Origin: Nitrospirota bacterium
GTDB lineage: Bacteria > Nitrospirota > Nitrospiria > Nitrospirales > Nitrospiraceae
Direction: 5' to 3'
DNA: 64,000 nt
Assembly: GCA_040757595.1 (NCBI GenBank)
Contig: JBFLWP010000011.1
Span: 1 to 64,000 of the forward strand
Under the pieces are notes generated by a model that saw only the letters and a program-made list of their open reading frames with translations, did not search any database and was not told the origin of the DNA. This document shows positions 1-7,706 of this stretch, in pieces (within the stretch, counting starts at the first letter, position 1; every line of letters begins with the position of its first letter). Made by a program: the position numbers and the translations under genes.

Positions 1-1871
1 TGTTCCCCCCCGAATGGGTCCCCACCGCCCCCTACCTGGCCCTCCCCAGCCTGACCGCGGTCCTGCGTCAGCAGGGTCACGAGGTCGTTCAAAAGGACGT
101 CAACATCGAGATGTACGACCTCTTCTTCAGCGACTCGTTTCTCGTGTGGGTGAAAGCCCGCATGGGCATGCAGCTTCGGGATCTGGAGGCCAAGGAGAAG
201 TGCGGCTGGCTGACGGAGCAGGAAGCGGGGCAGAAGGCCCTCCTGACGGCCAAGCTCGCGGAGGACCTGTTCGACCTGATCGAACGGGCCGAGTCCGCCA
301 AGCGCATCGTGCGCAGCGAGGACTTCTACGACGCCGACAAGCTGGACTGGGCGCTGAACACCTTCCGGCTGGTCATGCAGTATATCTCGGCCGCCTACTA
401 TCCGGCCTCGCTGGTCTTCTACCCGATGGAGAGCAACCTCGGCTACCGGCCCGGCGTCTCGCGCGAAGTCCTCGCCTGTCTGGACGACGACCAGGTCAAC
501 GTCTACCGGGACGTGTGCCGCCAGCTCGTGCTCCCCTCGGTCGGCAAGGAAAGGCCCGACGTGGTCGGGGTGTCCATCGGCACCCAGATGCAGCTCCTGG
601 CCGGCCTGACCTTCTGCAAGATGATCAAGGAAGCCTTCCCCGACGTCCACGTCACGGTGGGCGGGAACGTCATCACGCGGCTGCAGGAGGAGCTGCCCAG
701 GCACGGACGCTTCTTCACGGAGGTCTTCGACTCCGCGATCATGTACGAGGGAGAGCACGCCCTGCTCTGGCTCCTGGAAGCCCTGGCCGGGGAGCGGGCG
801 ATCGAGACGGTCCCCAACCTGATGTACCGGGACGGGGCCAGGGTCCACGTCAACAAGGAGATTTACACGGAGAAGATGACGGCGCTGCCGCTGCCGGACT
901 TCGAGGGCATGCCGCTGGACCGCTACTTCGTGCCGGTGCGGATCCTCCCGTACCTGGCGACCAGGGGGTGCTACTGGGGCCGGTGCACCTTCTGCGACCA
1001 CGGACAGGGCTACTTCGACCAGTACCGTGGCCTGCCGGCCCACGAGGTGGTCAAACAGGTCAAGGCCCTGAAGGAGCAGTACGGGGCGACGCACTTTCTC
1101 TTCGCGGACGAGTCCTACCCGCCGGCCCTCTTCAAGAAGGTGACGCAACTGCTGGTCGAGCAGGAGGTCGGCGTCAAGTGGACGACGCTGATCCGGTTCG
1201 AGGAGTCGCTGCACGAGCAGGACCTCGTTCTGGCCGCCAAGGCCGGCTGCTGCACGCTCTACTACGGGATGGAGTCGGCCAACGAGCGGGTGTTGGAATT
1301 GATGGACAAGCACGTGAAGAAGTCCGTCATCGCGCGCAACCTGCAGGACGCCGCGAAGGCCGGCATCTGGAACCACGTGATGGCTTTCTACGGATTTCCG
1401 GGCGAGACGCGGGCGGAGGCTGAGGAGACCAGGCAGTTCGTCCTGGACAACCGGCCGCACATCCATTCGGTCGAGCTGTTCTACTTCGTGGCCTACCGGC
1501 ATACGCCGATGGTGCGGAACCCGGAGAAGTTCGGGATCACGATCCACAAGCAGGAGGAGTACGACCTGCCGCTGGACTACTACTACACGCTCAACGAGCC
1601 GGTGGGGCTGACCTGTCTGGAGGCGATGCAGCTCTGCGAGGAGTTTTACCAGCGCGACTTCGAGCCCTGGGCCGTCCGCGTGAACGCGCGCGAGCACGTG
1701 TTTCTCTACATCTCCAAGTTCGGCACGAACCAGTTGCCGCAGATCTATGCCAAGCGGAAGGCCGCTGCGGAGGGCGTCTCCGGCCTGGTAACCTGGCCGG
1801 TGCGGGAAGGGGAGGCGGGGAAGGAGGGGGAGCCGTCGCTGGCTCGCGTGGTCAGCCACGCGGTCTCTTGA
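1..1871 (+). CDS. B12-binding-domain radical SAM protein, 5' end outside window
   Basis: The reading frame is open from the first bases of the window (FPPEWVPTAPYLALPSLTAV is readable before the first ATG at 111), so the true start lies upstream. The N-terminal half looks like a cobalamin-binding Rossmann domain (VVGVSIGTQMQLLAG near 546-610). The radical SAM cluster is GCYWGRCTFC (about 967-1000), a CX4CX2C spacing seen in some B12-dependent radical SAM proteins. By family it would bind a 4Fe-4S cluster, SAM and probably a cobinamide cofactor; the substrate cannot be told. A strong terminator follows the stop codon. The family call is firm, the reaction unknown. Confidence 0.85.
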   Translation, partial: FPPEWVPTAPYLALPSLTAVLRQQGHEVVQKDVNIEMYDLFFSDSFLVWVKARMGMQLRDLEAKEKCGWLTEQEAGQKALLTAKLAEDLFDLIERAESAKRIVRSEDFYDADKLDWALNTFRLVMQYISAAYYPASLVFYPMESNLGYRPGVSREVLACLDDDQVNVYRDVCRQLVLPSVGKERPDVVGVSIGTQMQLLAGLTFCKMIKEAFPDVHVTVGGNVITRLQEELPRHGRFFTEVFDSAIMYEGEHALLWLLEALAGERAIETVPNLMYRDGARVHVNKEIYTEKMTALPLPDFEGMPLDRYFVPVRILPYLATRGCYWGRCTFCDHGQGYFDQYRGLPAHEVVKQVKALKEQYGATHFLFADESYPPALFKKVTQLLVEQEVGVKWTTLIRFEESLHEQDLVLAAKAGCCTLYYGMESANERVLELMDKHVKKSVIARNLQDAAKAGIWNHVMAFYGFPGETRAEAEETRQFVLDNRPHIHSVELFYFVAYRHTPMVRNPEKFGITIHKQEEYDLPLDYYYTLNEPVGLTCLEAMQLCEEFYQRDFEPWAVRVNAREHVFLYISKFGTNQLPQIYAKRKAAAEGVSGLVTWPVREGEAGKEGEPSLARVVSHAVS

Positions 1872-1878
1872 AGAGCGG

Positions 1879-1959
1879 CAAGAGCTTATAGCGGGAGACA
1901 ATCAGTTCCTACATGGTCATATGCCATACGCTATAAGCGATTAGCTCTTGGTTTTTTTT
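1879..1959 (+). terminator. Rho-independent terminator after the first radical SAM gene
   Basis: CAAGAGC and CTTATAGCG on the left (1879-1893) pair with CGCTATAAG (1929-1937) and GCTCTTG (1944-1950), followed by eight Ts at 1952-1959. The right arm also encodes the C-terminus of the convergent J-like gene. Confidence 0.8.
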
Positions 1960-2194
1960 CAAGCCAGGCGGCCAGCAGGTCATGGGCGGCGCGGATCTCC
2001 CTGGTCATGGCTTCGCCCTTCTTGTACATCTCCATGTACTTCCGCGGGTTGTTGGTGAGGTTGGCATAGCGGGGCGGATGCCAGGTCGCCAGCAGTTCCC
2101 GGCACGTCCGCTCCAACTGCTCGCGGGTCAAGGGCTCCGTCAGCCCCAACGTCTTGAGGGCCCGTTCGATGTCTTCCGGCTCGGGGGTCGTCAT
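1931..2194 (-). CDS. Small J-domain-like protein lacking the HPD motif
   Basis: An 87-residue protein. Its spacing matches a DnaJ J-domain: a helix with LGLTEPLTREQLERTCREL, then a loop, then a helix with REIRAAHDLLAAWL. The loop reads WHPPRY, so the HPD tripeptide needed to stimulate DnaK is HPP. By family knowledge it should not act as a normal co-chaperone; it may be a scaffold or a type IV J-like protein. ATG at 2194 is preferred over an upstream TTG at 2218. It is divergent from the second radical SAM gene and convergent with the first. Expression is inferred from the intact frame and domain resemblance. Confidence 0.65.
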   Translation of the reverse strand: MTTPEPEDIERALKTLGLTEPLTREQLERTCRELLATWHPPRYANLTNNPRKYMEMYKKGEAMTREIRAAHDLLAAWLEKKPRANRL

Positions 2195-2208
2195 CTTGCG
2201 GTCAATCC

Positions 2209-2238
2209 AGTCTGACAAACGGCTTCAACCCCTGTCAA
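2209..2238 (-). promoter_or_regulatory. Possible sigma70-type promoter for the J-like gene
   Basis: On the minus strand TTGACA (2233-2238) is followed after 18 nt by CAGACT (2209-2214). The -35 box is perfect, the -10 box is poor. Confidence 0.3.
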
Positions 2239-2248
2239 TGCGCCTTCC

Positions 2249-3487
2249 ATGACCAGGACGTTGCCCATCCTCCAGCCTGCCAAGATCTTCACGGAGCGGG
2301 ACTACCGGCAGGTGCTGATCCGGGAGATGGACGCGGGCAAGATTCCGCTCAGCCTGGGGAAGAGCTGTCCGGTCCAGTGCGAGTTCTGCTACGAGACCGA
2401 CCATTCCTACCGGGAGACCCTGGAGCCGCCCAAGACGACCGACGAGGACTGGGCCTTCATCCTCGACTACATCAACAAGAAGCCGACGGATCCGCTGCAG
2501 TTCTGGTGTCTGGGCGGGAACGAGTACATGGAGTGGACCGACCTGTTCCTCCACCCCAAGGCGATGGAGTGGGTCGAGGATTTCCTCACGTACACGGACA
2601 AGAGCATCCAGTTCTTCACGGTCGGGTTCGTCCACGTGCCCAAGATCCACCAGTTGGCGGCCCGGTATCCGGGCCGGATCAACTTCGAGCTGTCGGTCAT
2701 CACGCTGAGCGACTATCGCCAGCGGCTGATGCCGCACGCGCCCTCCGTCAAGCACCTGCTGAAGGTGCTGGACGGTCCCGCGGTCTCTTCGGCCAACTTC
2801 TACAGCTTCGATGCCCACACGATGTCCAAGGACGCGGTCACGATCTCCGGGGTCAACCGCAAGTGCGTGCTCTGGATGGGCTGCCTGACGCCGGTCCGCG
2901 GCATCAAGCCGGACACGGCCGATCTGATGCGGCAGGGGCGGAAGCACCTGCCGGACGAGGCGCGGCGGGCCTACGACGCCGGGCTCCCGAACATGACCAC
3001 GATCCACACGGAGGCGCCCATCACGGCCTTCCTGAACCGCAAGCGGATCGTGAGCCTCTTCGACTCGCTGGAGCTGGAGAAGAAGGACACGGTCGTCACG
3101 GCCGGGAGCGTCCACAAGATCCTGACCCTCTACCGGAAGAACCGGGCGCGGTTCCTCTACGTGCCGAACGCCACGCTCGGCGGGGATTCCGACTGCACCG
3201 TGCTCCTGACCTTCGACGACATCGCCCGGCGGCTGTCCGGCCAGAAGGTCGTGCACGTGCCCAAGTGCGTCATGCAGTCGGGCCGGGGGCCGCTCACCGA
3301 CATCGCAGGCGTGACGGTCGAGGAGTTCATCCGCAAGACCGGCGTCACGGTGAAGGTCCTCCACAAGATCAATACCAACTTCGCGAACCGCCAGCTTTAC
3401 CGGAACGGTTTCCTCAAGAATTACGTCGAGGACTACCTGACGCACCCGCTGACCCAATCCTACGAAGCCCTCCCGCTGCCGGCCTGA
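2249..3487 (+). CDS. Radical SAM protein with DUF512-like C-terminal domain
   Basis: 412 residues. The cluster motif CPVQCEFC (CX3CX2C) lies near residue 40, earlier than in most radical SAM enzymes. The C-terminal third resembles DUF512: VPNATLGGDSDCTVLLTFDD near residues 304-323, then a VVHVPKCVM strand and LTDIAGVTVEEF. A radical SAM core plus DUF512-type tail occurs in poorly characterised proteins; no substrate can be assigned. Additional Cys residues (CVLWMGC near 205-211) could bind a second metal centre. It begins just downstream of the divergent J-like gene and is followed by a promoter and a PhzF-type gene. Confidence 0.7.
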   Translation: MTRTLPILQPAKIFTERDYRQVLIREMDAGKIPLSLGKSCPVQCEFCYETDHSYRETLEPPKTTDEDWAFILDYINKKPTDPLQFWCLGGNEYMEWTDLFLHPKAMEWVEDFLTYTDKSIQFFTVGFVHVPKIHQLAARYPGRINFELSVITLSDYRQRLMPHAPSVKHLLKVLDGPAVSSANFYSFDAHTMSKDAVTISGVNRKCVLWMGCLTPVRGIKPDTADLMRQGRKHLPDEARRAYDAGLPNMTTIHTEAPITAFLNRKRIVSLFDSLELEKKDTVVTAGSVHKILTLYRKNRARFLYVPNATLGGDSDCTVLLTFDDIARRLSGQKVVHVPKCVMQSGRGPLTDIAGVTVEEFIRKTGVTVKVLHKINTNFANRQLYRNGFLKNYVEDYLTHPLTQSYEALPLPA

Positions 3488-3495
3488 TCGTCGCG

Positions 3496-3524
3496 TTGAC
3501 AAAGGGCCGTGCCTGACCTAGAGT
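3496..3524 (+). promoter_or_regulatory. Sigma70-type promoter close to the phzF-like start codon
   Basis: TTGACA (3496-3501), 17-nt spacer, TAGAGT (3519-3524). The ATG is at 3537, only 12 nt past the -10 box, which leaves room for a leader of about 5 nt and no Shine-Dalgarno sequence. Confidence 0.6.
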
Positions 3525-3536
3525 AGCCCACCGCCT

Positions 3537-4469
3537 ATGGGCTCCGAACGACGCACCCTCCGCTTCTACCAAGCCGACGTCTTCACCGACCTGCCCTTCA
3601 GCGGCAATCCGGTCGCGGTCGTGCCGGACGCGAGCGGCCTCGCTGACCTGGAGCTCCAGCGCATCGCGCGCGAGATGAACCTGTCCGAGACGGTCTTCGT
3701 GCTGGCCCCGACCGATCCGGCCGCGGCGGCCAAGATCCGGATCTTCACGCCGACCCGCGAGATCCCCTTCGCCGGCCATCCGGTGCTCGGCACCTTTTTC
3801 GTGCTCGGCAAGATCGGGCGTCTGACGTGCCGGGAGCCGGTGACCCGGCTCATGTACGAGTGCAACATCGGGGTGTTCCCGGTCGAGCTGCACGCGGGGG
3901 ACGGGGAGATCCTGCGGGTCGTTATGACCCAGCCCAAGCCGCAGTTCCTGGGCTCGGTCGAGCCAGTGAAGGACCTGTTCGAGGTCGCCAACGCGCTGGG
4001 CCTGTCCAAGAAAGTCATCACCGGCACCAAGCTGCCGGTGGAGGTGGTCTCCACGGGCCTGCCGGTGATGATCGTGCCGATCCGGACCCTCACCGCGGTC
4101 CGGTCCATCGAGCCGGACTTCGCCGCGATCAACGAGATCTGCGCCCGCTACGGGGCCAACGGCATCATGGTCTTCACGACGGTGACGGTGGAGGAGCCGT
4201 CCACGGTGCACACCAGGATGTTCGCCTCACCGATCGGGGTCACGGAAGATCCGGCCACCGGCAGCGCCAGCGGGGCCCTGGGCGCCTACCTGGTTCACAA
4301 CGGGGTGGTGGAAGTGGGACCGACGACCGAGATCATCGCCGAGCAGGGGTACGAGCTGGAGCGGCCTTCGCGTATCCTGATCCAGGTCCGGTCGGACGAC
4401 GACGCGATCCAGGAAGTGAAGGTCGGTGGCCAGGCGGTGATGGTCATCGAAGGGGCGGTGACGTTCTAA
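3537..4469 (+). CDS. PhzF-family isomerase/epimerase
   Basis: 310 residues, the usual length. FYQADVFTDLPFSGNPVAVV at residues 9-28 and IFTPTREIPFAGHPVLGT near 70 are PhzF hallmarks; the conserved catalytic Glu of the family is in NLSETVF near residue 50. TEDPATGSASGALGAYLV near residue 237 is the second-lobe counterpart. The family folds as two diaminopimelate-epimerase-like lobes and catalyses isomerisations, the best known in phenazine synthesis. No other phenazine genes are nearby, so the substrate here is unknown. No Shine-Dalgarno sequence precedes the ATG; see the promoter immediately upstream. Confidence 0.85.
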   Translation: MGSERRTLRFYQADVFTDLPFSGNPVAVVPDASGLADLELQRIAREMNLSETVFVLAPTDPAAAAKIRIFTPTREIPFAGHPVLGTFFVLGKIGRLTCREPVTRLMYECNIGVFPVELHAGDGEILRVVMTQPKPQFLGSVEPVKDLFEVANALGLSKKVITGTKLPVEVVSTGLPVMIVPIRTLTAVRSIEPDFAAINEICARYGANGIMVFTTVTVEEPSTVHTRMFASPIGVTEDPATGSASGALGAYLVHNGVVEVGPTTEIIAEQGYELERPSRILIQVRSDDDAIQEVKVGGQAVMVIEGAVTF

Positions 4470-4473
4470 CACA

Positions 4474-4539
4474 GCGCAGGCGCGAGGTTCGGGGCGCGAG
4501 GCGAGAGGCGGTGTCGTCGACGAAGCGACGCGAGGAGCG
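4474..4539. repeat. Text-like low-complexity intergenic repeat (GCGCGAGG words)
   Basis: Near-tandem words GGCGCGAGGTT, GGGGCGCGAGGCGAGAGGCG fill 4479-4510, followed by the perfect palindrome TCGTCGACGA. It belongs to the same word family as the repeats at 6022, 7052, 33260, 51692 and 61488, but no complementary right arm is obvious here. Confidence 0.5.
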
Positions 4540-5571
4540 ATGAAAGCGGTCGTCTTCCACGAGCACGGGGGGCCGGAGCAGCTCCGGTACGAGGAAGTGG
4601 CCGATCCCCGGATCGCCCCGCGGGAGGTCCTGGTGCGGGTCAAAGCCTGCGCCCTGAACCACCTGGACATCTGGATCAGGCAGGGGATTCCGGCCTATCA
4701 GATTCCGCTCCCGCACATCTCCGGCTGCGACGTGGCCGGCGTCGTGGCGCAGGTCGGCGCGGAGGTGCCGGGGCTCTCGGTCGGCGACCGGGTGTTCGTC
4801 TCGCCGGGGCTGAGCTGCTGGCGCTGCGAATGGTGTCTGGCCGGCCGCGACAACCAGTGCCCGTCGTTCACGGTGCTGGGGGCGCAGGTGGACGGGGGCT
4901 ATGCCGAGCTCGTCAAGGTCCCTGGCGTGAACGTGCTCCCGATCCCGGGAGATCTGCCCTTCGAGCAGGCCGCCGCCTTTCCGCTCGTCTCGGTGACGGC
5001 CTGGCACATGCTCTTCACCCTGGCCGGGCTGCGGCCCGGCGAGACCGTCCTGGTCATGGGCGCGGGCAGCGGGGTCGGCAGCATCGCGGTCCAGATGGCC
5101 CGGCTGGCCGGGGCCCGCGTGATCACCACGGTCGGCAAGGAGGAGAAAATCGCCAAGGCGAGGGCAATCGGGGCGGACGAGGTCATCGTCCACTCGCGGG
5201 AGAACGTGGCCAAGCGGGTCAAGGCCGTCACGGATGGCCGGGGCGTCGAGGTAGTGCTCGAGCACATCGGGCCGGCAGTCTGGGACCAGTGCCTCGCCTC
5301 CCTCGCCAGGGGAGGGCGGCTGGTCACCTGCGGGGCCACCACCGGAGGCGAGGTCAAGCTGGACTTGCGCCACGTCTTCTCCCGACAGCTGACGATCGAG
5401 GGCTCCTACATGGGGACCAGGGCGGAGCTGTTGAAGGCGGCGGCGCTGGTCGGGCGAGGGCAGCTCAAGCCGGTCGTGGACCGGACGTTTCCCTTGCGCG
5501 AGGCCCGGGCCGCGCAGGAGCATCTGTTGAGCCGGAACTTTTTCGGGAAGGTCGTCCTGACCGCACCGTAG
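4540..5571 (+). CDS. Zinc-type medium-chain alcohol dehydrogenase / quinone-oxidoreductase-like protein
   Basis: 343 residues of the MDR superfamily. The N-terminal catalytic domain has CALNHLDIWIRQG near residue 36 and a structural-zinc loop CWRCEWCLAGRDNQC near 93-107, with all four cysteines. The Rossmann domain carries VLVMGAGSGVGSIAVQMA near residue 170. The usual catalytic-zinc Cys of classical ADHs is not in the normal position (ALNHLD instead of CGSD), as in the alcohol dehydrogenase/NADPH:quinone reductase-like subgroup. The expected reaction is NAD(P)-dependent alcohol/aldehyde or enone reduction; substrate unknown. It lies 36 bp before a CBS gene. Confidence 0.8.
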   Translation: MKAVVFHEHGGPEQLRYEEVADPRIAPREVLVRVKACALNHLDIWIRQGIPAYQIPLPHISGCDVAGVVAQVGAEVPGLSVGDRVFVSPGLSCWRCEWCLAGRDNQCPSFTVLGAQVDGGYAELVKVPGVNVLPIPGDLPFEQAAAFPLVSVTAWHMLFTLAGLRPGETVLVMGAGSGVGSIAVQMARLAGARVITTVGKEEKIAKARAIGADEVIVHSRENVAKRVKAVTDGRGVEVVLEHIGPAVWDQCLASLARGGRLVTCGATTGGEVKLDLRHVFSRQLTIEGSYMGTRAELLKAAALVGRGQLKPVVDRTFPLREARAAQEHLLSRNFFGKVVLTAP

Positions 5572-5606
5572 CATAAGGACGAAGGATCAATCCAAGGGAG
5601 GAAGCA

Positions 5607-6008
5607 GTGTCTACGATCAATCAGATGATGCAGAGGAAGCTGAAGCAGATCGCCCATACCGCCTCCATTCGCGAGGCCGCCATGCGCATGTCGAGCGAGC
5701 GGGTCGGCTCGCTGATGGTCGAACGGAAGGGGCAGCTCGTCGGCATCGTGACGGACACCGACATCGTGCGGAAAGCCGCCGCGGCCGGGAAGAGCCTCGA
5801 CAAGGAGACGGTCGAGAGCATCATGAGCAGCCCGATCGCGACGATCGAAGGGAATCGCTCCGTTCAGGACGCCCACGACATGATGGGGGATCTGGGGATC
5901 CGGCATCTGGGGGTGACCGAGAAGGGGAACCTGGTCGGGCTCGTGTCCGTCCGGGATCTGCTGGTCTACTTCAAGCGGGTATCAGAACCGAAGATCGCCC
6001 AAGATTGA
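5607..6008 (+). CDS. Two-CBS-domain protein
   Basis: 133 residues, almost entirely two CBS motifs: SLMVERKGQLVGIVTDTDIV near residues 33-52 and HLGVTEKGNLVGLVSVRDLL near 99-118. CBS pairs bind adenosyl nucleotides and sense energy state. There is no catalytic domain, so it probably acts in trans. The start is GTG at 5607 with a good GGGAGG Shine-Dalgarno sequence 6-7 nt upstream. It is paralogous to the CBS protein at 32865 inside the heme block (shared LTDTD/VTDTD and SVRDL segments). Confidence 0.85.
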   Translation: MSTINQMMQRKLKQIAHTASIREAAMRMSSERVGSLMVERKGQLVGIVTDTDIVRKAAAAGKSLDKETVESIMSSPIATIEGNRSVQDAHDMMGDLGIRHLGVTEKGNLVGLVSVRDLLVYFKRVSEPKIAQD

Positions 6009-6021
6009 GTTGAGGACGGCT

Positions 6022-6107
6022 CGGGGCTAGAGGCAAGGGGCTAGGGGTTGCAGAAACCTGCAACGGAGTACGGGCCTCTCGCCACTTGCCTCGTGCCGCT
6101 TGCCCGG
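6022..6107. repeat. Imperfect inverted repeat of GGGGCTAGAGGC words between convergent genes
   Basis: The left arm (6022-6046) is two copies of GGGGCTAG-like words; the right arm (6072-6106) is CCTCTCGCC/CTTGCC words that read as their imperfect complement. Inside sits a perfect hairpin GTTGCAG-AAAC-CTGCAAC (6047-6064). It lies between the CBS gene and the convergent moaB stop and may serve as a two-way terminator. Confidence 0.65.
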
Positions 6108-6683
6108 TTATTTCGTGATCTCCCGGACGATGTGGCCGAGCTCGGGCAGGATCAGCTTTTCCATGGCCAGTCGGACGGCCCCTTCGGAGCCGGGGGTGGA
6201 GAAGACGATCCGGCCCCGGTACAGGCCGGCGGTCGCGCGGGTCATGATCGCCGGGGAGCCGATGTCCTCGTAGGTCAGGTGGCGGAAGACCTCGCCGAAT
6301 CCGTCCAGCCGCTTCTCCAGCAGGGCGTCCACCGCTTCGAACGTGGAGTCCCGGCGGGAGATGCCGGTCCCCCCGTTGATGATGATCGCCTGCACCGCGT
6401 CGTTCCTGACGCCCGCCTCGATCGTGGCCCGGATCTGCACCGGCTCGTCCTTCACGAGGTGGTAAGCCGCCACCGAGTGGCCGTGTTTCTCCAGCAGCGT
6501 GCGGATCAGCTTGCCGCTCGTGTCCGTGTCCGGCGTGCGGGTGTCGCTGCAGGTGATGACCATGCAGCCGATCCGGAGGGGCGCCTGGGCCTTGTGTTCC
6601 TGGTGCGAATGGAGGGACCGGGCCGCGCGCCTCGCGGGCCCGGTCCCGTGCTTGGGTTTTCTGGCTGCTTGTGCGCGGGCCAT
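6108..6683 (-). CDS. moaB: Molybdenum cofactor biosynthesis protein B (MoaB/Mog family)
   Basis: 191 residues; the core from about residue 36 (LRIGCMVITCSDTRTPDTD) to the end is a MoaB/MogA fold. The molybdopterin-binding signature IIINGGTGISRRDSTFEAV lies near residues 98-116. The family adenylates molybdopterin or is a MoaB variant of that enzyme; which one cannot be told from sequence. The first 35 residues (basic, HSHQEHK) are an extension or reflect an upstream start. It sits 19 nt behind the ferredoxin gene on the same strand, so co-transcription is likely. Confidence 0.88.
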   Translation of the reverse strand: MARAQAARKPKHGTGPARRAARSLHSHQEHKAQAPLRIGCMVITCSDTRTPDTDTSGKLIRTLLEKHGHSVAAYHLVKDEPVQIRATIEAGVRNDAVQAIIINGGTGISRRDSTFEAVDALLEKRLDGFGEVFRHLTYEDIGSPAIMTRATAGLYRGRIVFSTPGSEGAVRLAMEKLILPELGHIVREITK

Positions 6684-6702
6684 ACCGGTTCGTGGAAGGG
6701 CG

Positions 6703-7029
6703 TCAGCCCCAGACGGAGTTGGGCTTCAGCCGCTCGACCGGCTTGCCCTTGCCGATGTGTTCGTCCAGGATTGCGGCGACGTCCGCCTCCTTGACCTGGG
6801 AATACCAGGTGGCGTCCGGATACACGACCACGGTGGGTCCCTGCTCGCAGGGCCCCAGGCAGCCGGAGGGGGTCACGAGGACTTCGCCCGGCTGATAGCC
6901 GCGTTCCATGATACCCATGTTGAAGGCCATAAGGACGCCGGGCGACCCGGCCGCGCCGCAGGAGGGCTTGGGGTGGCCGGGCGGACGGGAGTTGGTGCAG
7001 ACGATGATGTGATATTTCGGCTTGGGCAT
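6703..7029 (-). CDS. Thioredoxin-like [2Fe-2S] ferredoxin
   Basis: 108 residues. Cluster ligands are visible as CTNSRPPGHPKPSC near residues 10-23 and SGCLGPCEQGP near 57-67, the four-Cys pattern of thioredoxin-like 2Fe-2S ferredoxins related to NuoE and Shethna-type proteins. ATG at 7029 is chosen because AAAGGAGC lies just upstream; a TTG at 7044 would swallow that site. It probably donates electrons in the cytoplasm. It lies directly upstream of moaB on the same strand, which suggests co-transcription but not a shared function. Confidence 0.88.
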   Translation of the reverse strand: MPKPKYHIIVCTNSRPPGHPKPSCGAAGSPGVLMAFNMGIMERGYQPGEVLVTPSGCLGPCEQGPTVVVYPDATWYSQVKEADVAAILDEHIGKGKPVERLKPNSVWG

Positions 7030-7051
7030 CGAAGCTCCTTTCAATTCCGGT

Positions 7052-7119
7052 TCGGGGCTAGAGGCGAAGGGCTAGGGGGCAAGGGAAACGGAGATTCCTC
7101 TCGCCTCGCGCCTCGCACC
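7052..7119. repeat. Imperfect inverted repeat of GGGGCTAGAGGC / CCTCTCGCC words
   Basis: Left arm 7052-7087 has TCGGGGCTAGAGGCGAAG followed by GGCTAGGGGGCAAGGGAA; right arm 7095-7119 is TTCCTCTCGCC then TCGCGCCTCGCACC. The two arms pair imperfectly around a short loop. The left arm is nearly the same wording as at 6022, one kilobase away. Confidence 0.65.
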
Positions 7120-7131
7120 TGTGCGAAGCGT

Positions 7132-7575
7132 TCACTTCGGCAGATACGACCGCCACTTCTCGATCCACTCGTCCGGCAATTTCCAATGTCTGGCGCCCTT
7201 GATGACCCAGTCCAGGTAATGTTCCTTGGGTTTGAACTTTCCGATCGGGATCGCCGCGTGGGTCGTGACCAGCAGCTTCTCTCCTTCGTCCGTCACCACC
7301 GTCACCGGCACGTGGCGGAAGGCCCCTTCCGGCACCTCCCCTTCGAACTCGTCCAGGAGCTTCAGGTCCTCCTCCGTGATCTCGAGGACGATGCCCCAGA
7401 CCTGTTCGCCGGGCGTCGGGGTGATGCTGGCCAGGCCGCCCCGCCACTGGGACGACCAGCGGCAAAAATGGATCGCGTGGTCGGGCAGGTAGGCCTTGCA
7501 GACGAACTGATGCTCCGGGGCCCGCCGCTTCAACTGGGTCGGGTTCAAATTGTCGGCGTACACGAAAAACTTCAT
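7132..7575 (-). CDS. Gamma-glutamylcyclotransferase-like (GGCT fold) protein
   Basis: 147 residues. The fold signature is present: an N-terminal MKFFVYADNLN strand replacing the usual YGSN loop, GGLASITPTPGEQVWGIV near residues 46-63 and LKLLDEFEG near 72-80 with the conserved acidic residue. By family it would cyclise gamma-glutamyl amines or similar compounds, but many GGCT-like proteins are uncharacterised, and the altered YADN loop makes substrate transfer uncertain. It is transcribed away from the DUF4124 gene. Confidence 0.75.
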   Translation of the reverse strand: MKFFVYADNLNPTQLKRRAPEHQFVCKAYLPDHAIHFCRWSSQWRGGLASITPTPGEQVWGIVLEITEEDLKLLDEFEGEVPEGAFRHVPVTVVTDEGEKLLVTTHAAIPIGKFKPKEHYLDWVIKGARHWKLPDEWIEKWRSYLPK

Positions 7576-7620
7576 GGGATGTCCTGTTCAGAACCCTGCG
7601 GGATTGCGAAGGGCGGGCTA

Positions 7621-7651
7621 GTTGTACCACAGCGGCTTCCGGTATTGTCAA
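7621..7651 (-). promoter_or_regulatory. Candidate promoter for the GGCT-like gene
   Basis: On the minus strand TTGACA (7646-7651) and TACAAC (7621-7626) are 19 nt apart, followed by a leader of about 40 nt. It is divergent from the promoter at 7671. Confidence 0.45.
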
Positions 7652-7670
7652 GGTTGGTCCGGGCGTTCCG

Positions 7671-7700
7671 TTGACTTTCATTTCGGGCAGAGATTAAGCT
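7671..7700 (+). promoter_or_regulatory. Candidate promoter 6 nt before the DUF4124 gene start
   Basis: TTGACT (7671-7676), 18-nt spacer, TAAGCT (7695-7700), then ATG at 7707. Initiation about 7 nt past the -10 box would fall on the start codon. Confidence 0.45.
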
Positions 7701-7706
7701 TTCACC

